This document shows positions 8,623-16,984 of a DNA stretch of 64,000 bases, piece by piece; position 1 is the first letter of the stretch, and each line of letters starts with the position of its first letter. A program made the position numbers and the translations under genes. The stretch is from Exiguobacterium acetylicum DSM 20416 (GTDB lineage Bacteria; Bacillota; Bacilli; Exiguobacteriales; Exiguobacteriaceae). The stretch is from contig NZ_JNIR01000001.1 of assembly GCF_000702605.1 (NCBI RefSeq), forward strand, positions 2,870,001-2,934,000. Direction: 5' to 3'. The notes below the pieces were generated by a model, which made no database searches, had not been told where the DNA came from, and saw only the letters and a program-made list of their open reading frames with translations.

Positions 8623-10419
8623 ATGTGCGGAATCGTAGGTATGATCGGACAGGTCAACACGAAGGAAATTTTATTAAAAGGTCTCGAAAAGCTCGAGTAC
8701 CGCGGCTATGACTCGGCAGGTCTTGCGTTCGTCAACGACGGCGTTCAAGTCCACAAAGAAGTAGGCCGGATTGCTGCGCTACGCGAAGTCGTTCCTGCTG
8801 ATGCAGACGGCACAGTCGGAATCGGACACACACGCTGGGCAACACACGGTGTCCCAAGCGTACCAAACGCACACCCGCACCAAAGTGCGTCAGCACGTTT
8901 CACACTCGTGCACAACGGCGTCATCGAAAACGATGAGCAGCTAAAAGCAGAATTGAATGTCGATCTCCTCAGCGACACGGATACAGAAGTCATCGTTCAG
9001 ATGATTGAAAAGAACTTCAACGAGACAGGTGACGTCGCGGAAGCATTCCGTCAAACACTCCGCGTCTTGCACGGTTCGTATGCCCTCGCATTGATCGATG
9101 CTGAAAATCCAGACGTCTTATACGTCGCAAAAAACAAATCACCACTTCTCGTTGGTCTCGGTGACGGTACGTTCAACGTCGTCGCATCAGACGCAATGGC
9201 AATGTTACAAGTAACGGATCAATTCGTTGAGTTGCATGATGGTGAGATGATCATCTTGACGCGTGATAGCGTGACGATCCAAGATCTCGACGGGAACGTC
9301 CAAGAGCGTGAAGCGTACACGGCTGAAATCGATGCATCAGACATCGAAAAAGGAACGTACGCGCACTATATGCTTAAAGAGATGGATGAGCAACCAGCGG
9401 TCATCCGTAACATCGTTCAAAAATATCAAAACGAAGCAGGCGACATCACACTCGACCAATCAGTCCGTGATCTCGTACTCGGTCGTGACCGTGTCTACAT
9501 CATCGGTTGCGGAACAAGCTACCATGCTGGTTTGATCGGGAAACAGTTGATCGAACAAATCGCAGGCATCCCGACAGAAGTGCACATCTCTTCTGAGTTC
9601 GGATACAACATGCCACTATTGACAGAGAAACCGCTCTTCCTCTTCCTTTCACAATCAGGTGAAACAGCGGATAGCCGTGCCGTTCTCGTCGAAGCGAAGA
9701 AACTCGGTCACCCGGCACTGACGATCACGAACGTTCCAGGATCAACATTGTCACGTGAAGCAAACGCAACATTATTGCTCCACGCAGGTCCAGAAATCGC
9801 CGTTGCTTCAACAAAAGCCTATACAGCTCAAATCGCTGTTCTTGCTGTCCTTGCGTTTGACCTTGCTCAAGCGAAAGGGGTTGCCGTCAACTTCGATCTC
9901 ATGAAGGAACTCGGTAAAATCTCAAGTGCGATGGAATCAGTCATGTCTCAAAAAGATCGTTTCCAAGAAATCGCGACAGAATACTTGTCTGAGTCACGCA
10001 ACGCGTTCTTCATCGGTCGCGGACAAGATGCGTACGTCGGGATGGAAGGCGCATTGAAACTCAAAGAGATCTCGTATATCCAAGCAGAAGGATACGCGGG
10101 TGGAGAGCTCAAGCACGGTCCGATCGCCTTGATCGAAGACAACACACCGGTTATCGCGCTCGTGACACAACCACACGTTCACCTTAACAACCGTGGTAAC
10201 GTCAAGGAAGTCGTCGCACGTGGTGCAAATGCGTGTGTCATCGCAGCAGAAGGTCTTGAATTGCCAACGGATGCATTCGTCATCCCAGCAGTCGAGCCAC
10301 TCTTGTCACCGCTCTTGTCTGTCTTACCACTTCAATTGATCTCATACTACGCGGCACTCGGTCGCGACTGTGACGTCGATAAGCCACGTAACTTGGCGAA
10401 GTCGGTAACGGTTGAATAA
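8623..10419 (+). CDS. glmS: Glutamine-fructose-6-phosphate aminotransferase (isomerizing)
   Basis: Makes glucosamine-6-phosphate from fructose-6-phosphate and glutamine, the entry step of UDP-GlcNAc synthesis. The start is the ATG at 8623, because removal of Met must expose the nucleophile Cys of MCGIVG; the ATG at 8608 would bury it. The class II glutaminase domain ([21 protein letters not shown]) covers about residues 1-240, and two SIS isomerase domains follow, with CGTSYHAG and the C-terminal [13 protein letters not shown] tail. Length 598 aa. It is expressed from its own promoter through the ribozyme leader. Confidence 0.97.
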   Translation: MCGIVGMIGQVNTKEILLKGLEKLEYRGYDSAGLAFVNDGVQVHKEVGRIAALREVVPADADGTVGIGHTRWATHGVPSVPNAHPHQSASARFTLVHNGVIENDEQLKAELNVDLLSDTDTEVIVQMIEKNFNETGDVAEAFRQTLRVLHGSYALALIDAENPDVLYVAKNKSPLLVGLGDGTFNVVASDAMAMLQVTDQFVELHDGEMIILTRDSVTIQDLDGNVQEREAYTAEIDASDIEKGTYAHYMLKEMDEQPAVIRNIVQKYQNEAGDITLDQSVRDLVLGRDRVYIIGCGTSYHAGLIGKQLIEQIAGIPTEVHISSEFGYNMPLLTEKPLFLFLSQSGETADSRAVLVEAKKLGHPALTITNVPGSTLSREANATLLLHAGPEIAVASTKAYTAQIAVLAVLAFDLAQAKGVAVNFDLMKELGKISSAMESVMSQKDRFQEIATEYLSESRNAFFIGRGQDAYVGMEGALKLKEISYIQAEGYAGGELKHGPIALIEDNTPVIALVTQPHVHLNNRGNVKEVVARGANACVIAAEGLELPTDAFVIPAVEPLLSPLLSVLPLQLISYYAALGRDCDVDKPRNLAKSVTVE

Positions 10420-10763
10420 GAAAACAAATCGACTCCAAACGATATATAGATATGAAATAACTTTGTACCGTATATCGTAAAAAATATGCCGTTTTAAAAA
10501 AATTATACTTTTTATAAAAAATTGTACCGTTATACCCCTTTAGATTACTATAGTCTAAAGGGGTATTTTTATGTAAAAAAAAGTAAGGGCATCGTACGTT
10601 AAAAAGTGAATTGAAGGAAGCAATAGGTTAGCACGAAATCGTTGTTTTTAAGTTTTCAGGGCGTGTTTTAAAAAAATTTTACACCCCGCTTGAAAGATAT
10701 AAAATATATCAAAAAGTACTTGAGCAAATAAATTAAAAATTTATAGAGAAGGGTAGAAAATTA
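10420..10763 (+). other. A/T-rich intergenic stretch between glmS and the island
   Basis: A 344-nt gene-free stretch. It holds the glmS terminator (10532-10570), a direct repeat of TTGTACCGT at 10463 and 10522, an 8-bp inverted repeat ACGATATA/TATATCGT at 10438 and 10471, and a long imperfect hairpin at about 10652-10695 (TTTCA, GGG, GTGT pairing ACAC, CCC, TGAAA). The composition turns abruptly A/T-rich here. No integrase, att repeat or transposon end is recognisable. Confidence 0.5.
10532..10570 (+). terminator. glmS terminator
   Basis: A perfect 13-bp stem ATACCCCTTTAGA / TCTAAAGGGGTAT with a 9-nt loop, then TTTTT. It lies 110 nt after glmS, within the A/T-rich stretch. Confidence 0.85.
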
Positions 10764-11492
10764 ATGAATCAACAGTATGAACATAGATTGGTAGCATTTA
10801 TTGATATTTTAGGGTTTAGTGCAATGGTAGAGAAAAGTGTGCAGGATGAAGAATATAGAGATAAGATTTTTAGAGCATTGGAACAGATACAACATCAAGT
10901 TAATTATAACGAAGAAAAGAAAAAAGAAGAAAACAGAGATTTTGAAATGGTCCAATTCTCTGACAGCTTGGTCGTTAGTCAAAGATATATCGATACAGTC
11001 AGCTTTTCTACTTTTATTATGCGTATCAATTTTATTCAAAAAATATTAGCAGATGAGGGTATTTTAATCAGGGGAGGCATTTCTGCCGGAGATTTATACC
11101 ATAAAAATACAATAGCTTATGGACCGGCATTTATAAGAGCATATAAGTTAGAAAGTAGTTTGGCGGACTTTCCTAGAATAATAATAGATCCTAAAGTTAT
11201 GAATTTAGACATAATTCCTGAGTGTGAATCGATAGAAAATGTAAAATTTAATATGAATTTTTATAGTTGGGAAGGGAATAAAGTACCTATTATTTTAAAA
11301 GATGCTGACGAACTATACTTTGTAAATTATTTATATGGAATGTATGAGGAACCAAAAATTGCATCGAATTTACATCAACATTTGTTAAGCGAATTATCTC
11401 AATTACAATTTGATAATTTACATGATTTTAAAATATTTAGAAAATTGAAGTGGAATATTGATTATATTAGCTCATGTCCTTGGAATAATTAA
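10764..11492 (+). CDS. Class III nucleotide-cyclase-like protein
   Basis: A 242-aa soluble protein with the landmarks of a class III cyclase catalytic domain. FIDILGF at 12-18 gives the first metal aspartate (D14), QFSDSLVV at 64-71 the second (D67) on the expected beta hairpin, RGGISAG at 103-109 the strand after it, and YGPAFIRAYKLE at 119-130 matches the YGxxVNxAxRLE helix of true cyclases. The C-terminal 90 residues are not recognised. The ATG follows AGAAGGG. The gene is strongly A/T-rich, unlike its neighbours, and lies upstream of a TIR gene, so a signal-producing role in phage defence (compare Pycsar) is possible but inferred. Substrate cannot be read from the sequence. Confidence 0.7.
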   Translation: MNQQYEHRLVAFIDILGFSAMVEKSVQDEEYRDKIFRALEQIQHQVNYNEEKKKEENRDFEMVQFSDSLVVSQRYIDTVSFSTFIMRINFIQKILADEGILIRGGISAGDLYHKNTIAYGPAFIRAYKLESSLADFPRIIIDPKVMNLDIIPECESIENVKFNMNFYSWEGNKVPIILKDADELYFVNYLYGMYEEPKIASNLHQHLLSELSQLQFDNLHDFKIFRKLKWNIDYISSCPWNN

Positions 11493-11496
11493 TTGG

Positions 11497-11560
11497 CAAC
11501 TGAATACTAACTTTATTTATAAACTTATATACAAAGAATATGCTGTATTCAGTTGTTGTT
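11497..11560 (+). terminator. 11-bp inverted repeat after the cyclase-like gene
   Basis: CAACTGAATAC (11497-11507) is exactly complementary to GTATTCAGTTG (11545-11555), with a 37-nt A/T-rich loop and TTGTTTATT after it. It starts 4 nt after the stop codon. It could be a terminator or a 3'-end structure; the long loop is unusual. Confidence 0.45.
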
Positions 11561-11685
11561 TATTATCACCTTTACTATAAAGACCTGAGAGGTTCGAAAT
11601 ATGTTAAAAGAGTTACTTGATAGTTAATATATAAGGAAAATCTGGAATGGACTAATCTTAAGTATATGATTTTTTATCAACTCAT

Positions 11686-11691
11686 TATAAT
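11686..11691 (+). promoter_or_regulatory. possible -10 of the TIR gene
   Basis: A perfect TATAAT lies 62 nt before the ATG at 11754. No clear -35 is seen, and the region is so A/T-rich that chance matches are likely. It suggests the TIR gene need not depend on the cyclase promoter. Confidence 0.3.
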
Positions 11692-11753
11692 GAAAAATTC
11701 AATATAAATGTTCAGATTACTTATTATATTAATATGAAAGAAGGGCGAGAATA

Positions 11754-12065
11754 ATGGCTGAGTTAAAATCAATTGAAAAAAACTATATAGAAGATTTTTT
11801 GAAAATGGAAAGTGGTTATGTATTAGATTTTTCTAACAATACATTTGAGCGATTTATCTATGATTCAATCAATATTGAAATTTACGAGGGTAAAGGTTAT
11901 GAAGAATACTGCTCTAAGGCCAATAAAATGCGTCAAATTTTAGAGAGAGAATCTAATCTAAAAGTCGCTCGTTTGCTGGAAAATTTAGTAGAATATAAAT
12001 CTTACAAAGATAAAAAAATGCAGAATACTTTGGGGAAGAGATATCAGAATTTGATAAAAAGTTAG
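11754..12065 (+). CDS. N-terminal part of split TIR protein
   Basis: A 103-aa frame whose first 88 residues look like a genuine small domain, with GYVLDFSNNTFERF at 21-34 and the helix SKANKMRQILERE at 54-66. I recall similar GYVLDFSxxTFxxF openings on other bacterial proteins of defence islands, but cannot name the family with certainty. After the A7 tract at 12012-12018 this frame gives only 15 more residues and stops, while the -1 frame continues the helical sequence directly into the TIR domain. It is therefore most likely the front half of one 272-aa protein. The ATG follows AGAAGGGCGAG. Confidence 0.65.
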   Translation: MAELKSIEKNYIEDFLKMESGYVLDFSNNTFERFIYDSINIEIYEGKGYEEYCSKANKMRQILERESNLKVARLLENLVEYKSYKDKKMQNTLGKRYQNLIKS

Positions 12066-12571
12066 AACAAGAAATAAAAAAAATAATAGAACGTATAAAT
12101 AAGAATGTAGAACATGCACATGTGAGATCTAGTTTAGAATTAAAGAAAGAGTATGATGTTTTTATTTCACACGCCTCAGAAGATAAACAAAGTTTTGTAG
12201 AACCACTAACAAAGGCTTTGAAAGATGCGGGAATCAGAACATGGTATGATGCAGATCAGATTGGTTGGGGAGAAAGTATACGACAAAGTATTGACCGAGG
12301 ACTGATTAACTCACGTTTCTGTATAGTAGTTCTATCGACAGACTTTTTTAAAAAACATTGGGCTGGTACCTATGAATTGAATGCTATTTTTCAGAGAATG
12401 GCTATAGAACAAAACTCTTTAATTTTACCTATCTGGCATAATATTACGATAGAAGAAATTAGTCAATACAACCTTACATTACCTGATATTAAAGCATTGA
12501 ATTCTTCTATACATACCCTAGAACAGATAGTCAATGCAATGAAAGATAAAATCGCAGTGGAGGGTTTTTAA
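12014..12571 (+). CDS. TIR-domain effector, C-terminal part of split gene
   Basis: This frame is open from 12014 to 12571. A charged helical linker (to about 12145) leads into a TIR domain: box 1 YDVFISHASEDK, box 2 GIRTWYDADQIGWGES, and WAGTYELNA carrying the glutamate that is catalytic in NAD-cleaving TIRs (residue 208 of the joined protein). If translated alone it would need the GTG at 12122, which has no good ribosome site. The joined gene reads as N-terminal domain, linker, TIR. NAD depletion on infection is the usual role of such bacterial TIRs; here it is inferred. No cyclic-nucleotide-binding domain is seen, unlike PycTIR. Confidence 0.75.
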   Translation, partial: KNAEYFGEEISEFDKKLEQEIKKIIERINKNVEHAHVRSSLELKKEYDVFISHASEDKQSFVEPLTKALKDAGIRTWYDADQIGWGESIRQSIDRGLINSRFCIVVLSTDFFKKHWAGTYELNAIFQRMAIEQNSLILPIWHNITIEEISQYNLTLPDIKALNSSIHTLEQIVNAMKDKIAVEGF

Positions 12572-12637
12572 ACAAAGGATTAATAGAATGTATTTTAATA
12601 GATTACAGCAAGTGTTTCGCTATAAAAGGAGAACGAG

Positions 12638-13204
12638 ATGAATCGCTGGATTGTTGCATTCCCTAAACGATATGAACAGGACGTTCGGATCGTTAAAGCA
12701 TGTCTACCATTTGGATGGACACGCTTATCACCAGGGGCGATCGAAGTAAATGTAGAGCAGGAACAGATACAGATTCCGATGCGCGTATACATGCCAGAAG
12801 TCGCGTCCGAGCGAATTGAACAGTTGACGCCAACACAACAGACGATGTTATATTGCCTCTACACCCGTCATCATGACGGTTATGTCCGTGAGCATTATCT
12901 CCAGCAGTTGCTTAAAAATCGTCCGCGCGACGGATGGGTCCTCGCCTATATCATCGAACTTGCTAGTGAGTACGTCCGTGAAATTGTCGACAGCATCGTA
13001 CCCGTAATCGAGCAATGGGATTCGGAAGTGAAACGACAATTCGTCGAGGATGACCCAAGATACATGAAGCGGACCGAAGACCGAATGATCAGTTACTGGA
13101 ATGCTTATTACCGGACGAGTGGGGAACGACGATCCGAAGCGGACTATCCAGGCTTTCGGATTATAGAATCGTTACGGGAGGATGCTTCGGTAGAGGAAGT
13201 CTGA
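12638..13204 (+). CDS. Hypothetical protein, not recognised
   Basis: A 188-aa soluble, mixed alpha/beta protein starting at an ATG behind AAAAGGAG. It is rich in tryptophan and tyrosine, has no signal peptide or membrane segment, and shows no motif I recognise. Base composition returns to the local norm here, so it belongs to the core chromosome rather than the A/T-rich island. It sits 23 nt before an esterase gene with a strong ribosome site, and the two may form one operon with the SDR gene behind. Confidence 0.75.
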   Translation: MNRWIVAFPKRYEQDVRIVKACLPFGWTRLSPGAIEVNVEQEQIQIPMRVYMPEVASERIEQLTPTQQTMLYCLYTRHHDGYVREHYLQQLLKNRPRDGWVLAYIIELASEYVREIVDSIVPVIEQWDSEVKRQFVEDDPRYMKRTEDRMISYWNAYYRTSGERRSEADYPGFRIIESLREDASVEEV

Positions 13205-13227
13205 AGAGATGAAAAGGAGGTGCGCAC

Positions 13228-13995
13228 TTGATTACGAAATCAAAGGATCTGTACTTAGAAGGACCTGGACCTGCTATTTTGTTGTTACATAGTTTTACTG
13301 GAAGTGCGAATGAGATGCGTGGTCTCGCTCGTTTTTTACATGCAGCCGGGTACACCTGTTACGCGCCCAATTACGCCGGGCACGGGGAATCGCCGGAGCG
13401 CTTGTTTGAGACGACGATCGAAGACGTCTGGCAGTCCGCGCAAGTCGGACTCGCGTTTTTACAAGATCGAGGACACAAAGACATCTTTTTGATCGGACAA
13501 TCACTCGGTGGAGTAATGGCACTTCGACTGGCAGAACAGTCAGGATGTGCCGGACTCATCTTACTCTCGACGCCGATTCTTGAGCGGACGATTGCCGGAC
13601 TCGAGCACCGCGTCCTTCGTTATACGGAACGGTATTTTCAATTTGACGATCGTTCGCCGGAGTGGATCGTAGACTTTGTCGACCGTCATTTTCCACGCCC
13701 AGAAAAAGACTTACGAGCACTGCAACAGTTCATTCTCGACACAGGAGTTGTCTTACCGAGTATCACACAGCCCATCGCTCTATTCCTTGGTGCCTTGGAT
13801 GATGCCGTCTATCATGCAAGTCTCGAGAGAATCGAAACGACGGTGCCGAGCCAAGATCAGAAAAAGGTCCTTCTTCCGAACAGTAAACATTTACTGACGC
13901 TCGATCGGGACAAACAGCGTTTGTTCGAAGAAATCCTTATCTTCTTGAAGACCCATCCGGTACATTCCTTGAAACCATCATCTGCTGTGCAGTAG
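13228..13995 (+). CDS. Alpha/beta hydrolase, Est30-like carboxylesterase
   Basis: A 255-aa monomeric serine esterase. LLLHSFTGSANEM (about residues 18-30) supplies the oxyanion loop, GQSLGG the nucleophile elbow near residue 92, LGALDDAVY the acid and SKHLLTLD the histidine. This order and spacing fit thermostable carboxylesterase Est30 and its Bacillus relatives, which act on short-chain esters. The start is TTG at 13228, 8 nt behind AAAGGAGGT; no ATG lies nearby. It may be co-transcribed with the upstream hypothetical gene. Confidence 0.87.
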   Translation: MITKSKDLYLEGPGPAILLLHSFTGSANEMRGLARFLHAAGYTCYAPNYAGHGESPERLFETTIEDVWQSAQVGLAFLQDRGHKDIFLIGQSLGGVMALRLAEQSGCAGLILLSTPILERTIAGLEHRVLRYTERYFQFDDRSPEWIVDFVDRHFPRPEKDLRALQQFILDTGVVLPSITQPIALFLGALDDAVYHASLERIETTVPSQDQKKVLLPNSKHLLTLDRDKQRLFEEILIFLKTHPVHSLKPSSAVQ

Positions 13996-14033
13996 GCTAG
14001 ATAGGTAAGCTAGACGTGAAAGGGGAAGGGATC

Positions 14034-14633
14034 ATGCGAGTTTTAGTAGTAGGGGCAAGCGGAACGATTGGGCAGGCAGTCGTCGAACAGTTGAGTGGGC
14101 GGCATGACATCATTCGTGCCGGACGAACCGGAGCGGATGTACAAGTCGACATCACATCAGAGGAAAGTATTCGGGCAATGTATGAAACAGTCGGCTCTGT
14201 TGACGCCGTTATTAGTGCCACAGGTGGCGCTCATTTTGGTCCATTGACGGACTTAACACCGGAGCTTAATCAAATCGGGATCGACAGTAAACTAAAAGGT
14301 CAGGTCAATCTCGTCTTGCTTGGTTTAGAGTCAGTACGAGACGGCGGAAGCTTTACGCTGACGACCGGCATCATGATGGACGATCCGATTCGCCAAGGCG
14401 CATCTGCTGCGCTTGCTAACGGTGGAGTCAAAGCGTTCGTTCATGCAGCAGCGATCGAGATGCCACGAGGCATTCGGATCAACAGCGTCAGTCCGAATGT
14501 ACTGATCGAGTCACTTGAAAAGTACGGACCCTTCTTCCGTGGTTTTGAAGCCGTTCCGGCGTCACGTGTCGCGACGGCGTTTGAGAAAAGTGTCGAAGGG
14601 GCACAGACGGGGCAAAATTACGAAGTCTATTAA
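14034..14633 (+). CDS. Short atypical SDR-family protein
   Basis: A 199-aa Rossmann protein with GASGTIG at about residues 7-13 for dinucleotide binding, ISATGG in place of NNAG, and SVSPNV after the active site. The usual YxxxK catalytic pair is not seen: the region reads QGASAALANGGVKAF, so it keeps a lysine but lacks the tyrosine. This fits a widespread family of short atypical SDRs annotated as dehydrogenases. The ATG at 14034 is 8 nt from GGGGAAGGG; an upstream GTG would overlap that site. Substrate unknown. Confidence 0.82.
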   Translation: MRVLVVGASGTIGQAVVEQLSGRHDIIRAGRTGADVQVDITSEESIRAMYETVGSVDAVISATGGAHFGPLTDLTPELNQIGIDSKLKGQVNLVLLGLESVRDGGSFTLTTGIMMDDPIRQGASAALANGGVKAFVHAAAIEMPRGIRINSVSPNVLIESLEKYGPFFRGFEAVPASRVATAFEKSVEGAQTGQNYEVY

Positions 14634-14640
14634 ATGAAAG

Positions 14641-14672
14641 AGCAGGTAGCGAAAATCGCTATCTGCTTTTTT
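14641..14672 (+). terminator. terminator between SDR and small membrane gene
   Basis: Stem AGCAGGTAGCGA / TCGCTATCTGCT (one G-T pair) with a short AAA loop and six T. It can serve the SDR transcript and, weakly, the converging small gene. Confidence 0.85.
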
Positions 14673-14844
14673 AGAATCCGGATAGGATATAACGTTCGAT
14701 TCCGAATAGTAAGAGAGTGATTCCGAGACAAATAAGTAAGTTACGGACGAACCAGCGACCTGTCATCGTCCGGTTCATGATCAGTTTCTCCAGTGTCAGA
14801 TTAACGAGAAGTACACATAAGAAGATAACGCCAAACCAAATCAT
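14671..14844 (-). CDS. Small two-helix membrane protein
   Basis: A 57-aa protein beginning MIWFGVIFLCVLL, with one hydrophobic segment at about residues 2-18 and a second at 37-53, joined by a basic loop (MNRTMTGRWFVRN). The ATG at 14844 has AAAGGA 10 nt upstream; a longer frame starting at 14880 has no ribosome site. No family recognised. It is convergent with the SDR gene and shares its terminator region. Confidence 0.6.
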   Translation of the reverse strand: MIWFGVIFLCVLLVNLTLEKLIMNRTMTGRWFVRNLLICLGITLLLFGIERYILSGF

Positions 14845-14973
14845 CCAGACACATCCTTTCCTTCTTCTTAACGAATCCAACAGCTAAAAAGTTTCGCGTC
14901 TGTCAAGAGCAGGAAATCATTCAGATGAACGGGAAGGAAACAAACAGTCGATTTTACAAGGAGGAACATGACG

Positions 14974-15534
14974 ATGAACCAAGCGGTCCTAGTGATTGAT
15001 TTTCAACAAGAACTCGTCGACGGGAACACGGAAGAACGTCCAGTATACTTAAAGGAACAAGTCGCGCACGTCATCGAAGCGGTCGTACTCGAAGCAGACG
15101 ACCGGAATATCCCGGTCGTCTTCATTCGGGATCTCGACGTCGCTGGCGGAACAGGACCTGGGTTTGCGGTCCATGACTCGATTCCCGTTCCAGCGTCAAG
15201 TGTCACGTTTGATAAAGCGGCGACGAATGCGTTTCATGGCACCCCCTTGCTCGAACATCTACAGCAAGCATCAATTGACCATCTGATTGTCTTAGGCTGT
15301 AAGACGGAACACTGCATTGATACCGCGGTGCGCAGCGCGACGGTGCATGGCTTTGATGTCACGCTTGTCGCCGATGGGCACACGACGAACGGCTCCGATG
15401 TCCTGACTCCGGAGCAAATGATCGCTCACCATAATCAAGTCTTGCACGGTCATTATAACGTCGAACATTTTGTGATCGTTCGTCCGTCAACGGAAGATGT
15501 CTTCACCCCAACCCACAATGACTACCGGACATGA
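14974..15534 (+). CDS. Isochorismatase-like cysteine hydrolase
   Basis: A 186-aa cysteine hydrolase of the isochorismatase superfamily. The catalytic triad is visible: VLVIDFQ (Asp), TFDKAATNAF (Lys) and TEHCID (Cys). A cis-peptide region GCKTEH precedes the cysteine. The family includes nicotinamidases and ureide or carbamate hydrolases; substrate cannot be assigned. ATG 14974 lies 9 nt from AAGGAGG, while the alternative ATG 14968 is only 3 nt away. It heads a likely three-gene operon with an acetyltransferase and an APH-type kinase. Confidence 0.85.
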   Translation: MNQAVLVIDFQQELVDGNTEERPVYLKEQVAHVIEAVVLEADDRNIPVVFIRDLDVAGGTGPGFAVHDSIPVPASSVTFDKAATNAFHGTPLLEHLQQASIDHLIVLGCKTEHCIDTAVRSATVHGFDVTLVADGHTTNGSDVLTPEQMIAHHNQVLHGHYNVEHFVIVRPSTEDVFTPTHNDYRT

Positions 15535-15547
15535 AGAGGAGAATAAG

Positions 15548-16030
15548 ATGATTGAATTACGAAAAATAACAGCGCCCGATTACGAACGCTACGCGACGCT
15601 CGTCCAAGACGAACGTGTCATGCGTTATATCACGGAGCAGGCATTAACAGATGCGGAAACGAAACAACGCTTTGACCGAATCCTTGAACAACAGCAACAC
15701 GACCGACTCGGATCGTATCTGATTTATGCCGAAGAGACATGGATTGGAATCGGGCACATGTCCCGGAGTCAAACGCAACCGTTCGAAGCAGAGCTCGGCT
15801 ACATGCTATTACCCGATCAATGGGGACGCGGATACGGTACAGCGATTGCAGAGCGCCTGTTACAGTTAGCGACGGAAGAGGAGTTGCGGGTCGTCACGGC
15901 GACGATTGATCCAGCACATGAAGCTTCGCGTCGTATTTTGATCGGATTAGGTTTTGAATCGACCTATGTGGGACCGATTGACGGTCTACCAGGTGAAACG
16001 CTACAGAAAATGCTGGGGACGACAACATGA
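15548..16030 (+). CDS. GNAT family N-acetyltransferase
   Basis: A 160-aa acetyltransferase of the RimJ/RimL type. It starts MIELRKITAPDYERY and has the acetyl-CoA loop in LLPDQWGRGYGTAIAERLL and the C-terminal ASRRILIGLGFE, which marks motif B. ATG 15548 follows AAGAGGAGAA, 13 nt after the hydrolase stop. Its own stop overlaps the start of the next gene by 4 nt, a sign of coupling. Substrate unknown. Confidence 0.86.
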   Translation: MIELRKITAPDYERYATLVQDERVMRYITEQALTDAETKQRFDRILEQQQHDRLGSYLIYAEETWIGIGHMSRSQTQPFEAELGYMLLPDQWGRGYGTAIAERLLQLATEEELRVVTATIDPAHEASRRILIGLGFESTYVGPIDGLPGETLQKMLGTTT

Positions 16031-16920
16031 CACGAGACGAATGGATTGAACATTTTCAACTCGACGTCGTGGTATGCGCGACCGTCGACGAATCGTATAG
16101 TTCTGAAGTCGATCGTCTCGTCCTAACGGATGGTCAGGTCGTTTTCTTGAAACGCCCGTATACGACTGAAAAGTGGTACCGGGAGCGTGGCTGGATTCAT
16201 GCACTAGAAGGGTTTGTACCCGTGCCGCACATCTTAGCTGAGGCAGCTCCCGGGCAGACGACCGGGGCGTTCGTGCTTGCTGCCTTACCAGGACAGGCAC
16301 CGGTTACGATGACTAAAAAATTGGCGTACGAAATTGGTCGAACGCTCGCAATGCTGCATACGTGCATAGGAGAATCCTACGGCGAGTATACGGAAGATGG
16401 ATTTTATGCCTATCCGGTTCAGGATTGGCGGTATTTTCGGAATGAAAAACTCGATGGATTCATGCCGTTCATCACGTCCGAACTCGACCCCGGTTTTTTA
16501 GAGAACATCCAAATAGAGTTAGTCAGACGGGAACAGTTGTTACCGGAGCCTTCACGTCCCGTTGCCACACATTGTGACTTCCGCCTAGCGAATTTATTGA
16601 CGGTAGGTGATCAAGTCACAGGGGTGATCGATTTCGAGACGACCCGCTATGGGGCCGTCGAGATGGACTTCACGAAGATCGTCCGTAATCTCAATACATT
16701 CGGTTCCATTTACGTCACGGCATTTCAAGAAGGATACGCGACGTTACACCCAGACGTGCCGATCGAGACGTATCTTTCATACTATCGTTTGTGGGAAGCA
16801 CTCACGGCCGTCGGATGGTGCATCAAACGTGGATTAGAAGAGCACCGAGCATTCTTTGAGGAGAACATCGCGCTTATCGAGCAGGAATTACAGACGACGA
16901 GCATATCGGATGGGTATTGA
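16027..16920 (+). CDS. Aminoglycoside phosphotransferase (APH) family kinase
   Basis: A 297-aa small-molecule kinase of the APH/choline kinase fold. The catalytic loop THCDFRLANLL (HxDxxxxN) and the metal-binding VIDFETTRYG follow each other with normal spacing in the second half. The N-lobe is divergent. Family members phosphorylate antibiotics, choline, homoserine or methylthioribose; nothing here decides which. It overlaps the GNAT gene by ATGA. A resistance role is not implied. Confidence 0.82.
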   Translation: MTRDEWIEHFQLDVVVCATVDESYSSEVDRLVLTDGQVVFLKRPYTTEKWYRERGWIHALEGFVPVPHILAEAAPGQTTGAFVLAALPGQAPVTMTKKLAYEIGRTLAMLHTCIGESYGEYTEDGFYAYPVQDWRYFRNEKLDGFMPFITSELDPGFLENIQIELVRREQLLPEPSRPVATHCDFRLANLLTVGDQVTGVIDFETTRYGAVEMDFTKIVRNLNTFGSIYVTAFQEGYATLHPDVPIETYLSYYRLWEALTAVGWCIKRGLEEHRAFFEENIALIEQELQTTSISDGY

Positions 16921-16984
16921 TTCACCCATGTCTTGGAAGAAACCTCTATACTTAGGGAAATGAGGAATCGGAGGGGGAAGCAAG

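Noticed and set aside
10420..10763. Tn7-type transposon ends downstream of glmS
   Set aside because: Only one short direct repeat (TTGTACCGT) was seen; no array of 20-22-bp binding sites, TGT..ACA ends or tns genes.
12122..12571. TIR gene as a PycTIR effector
   Set aside because: No cyclic-nucleotide-binding domain is recognisable in the joined protein, so a standard Pycsar assignment is not supported.
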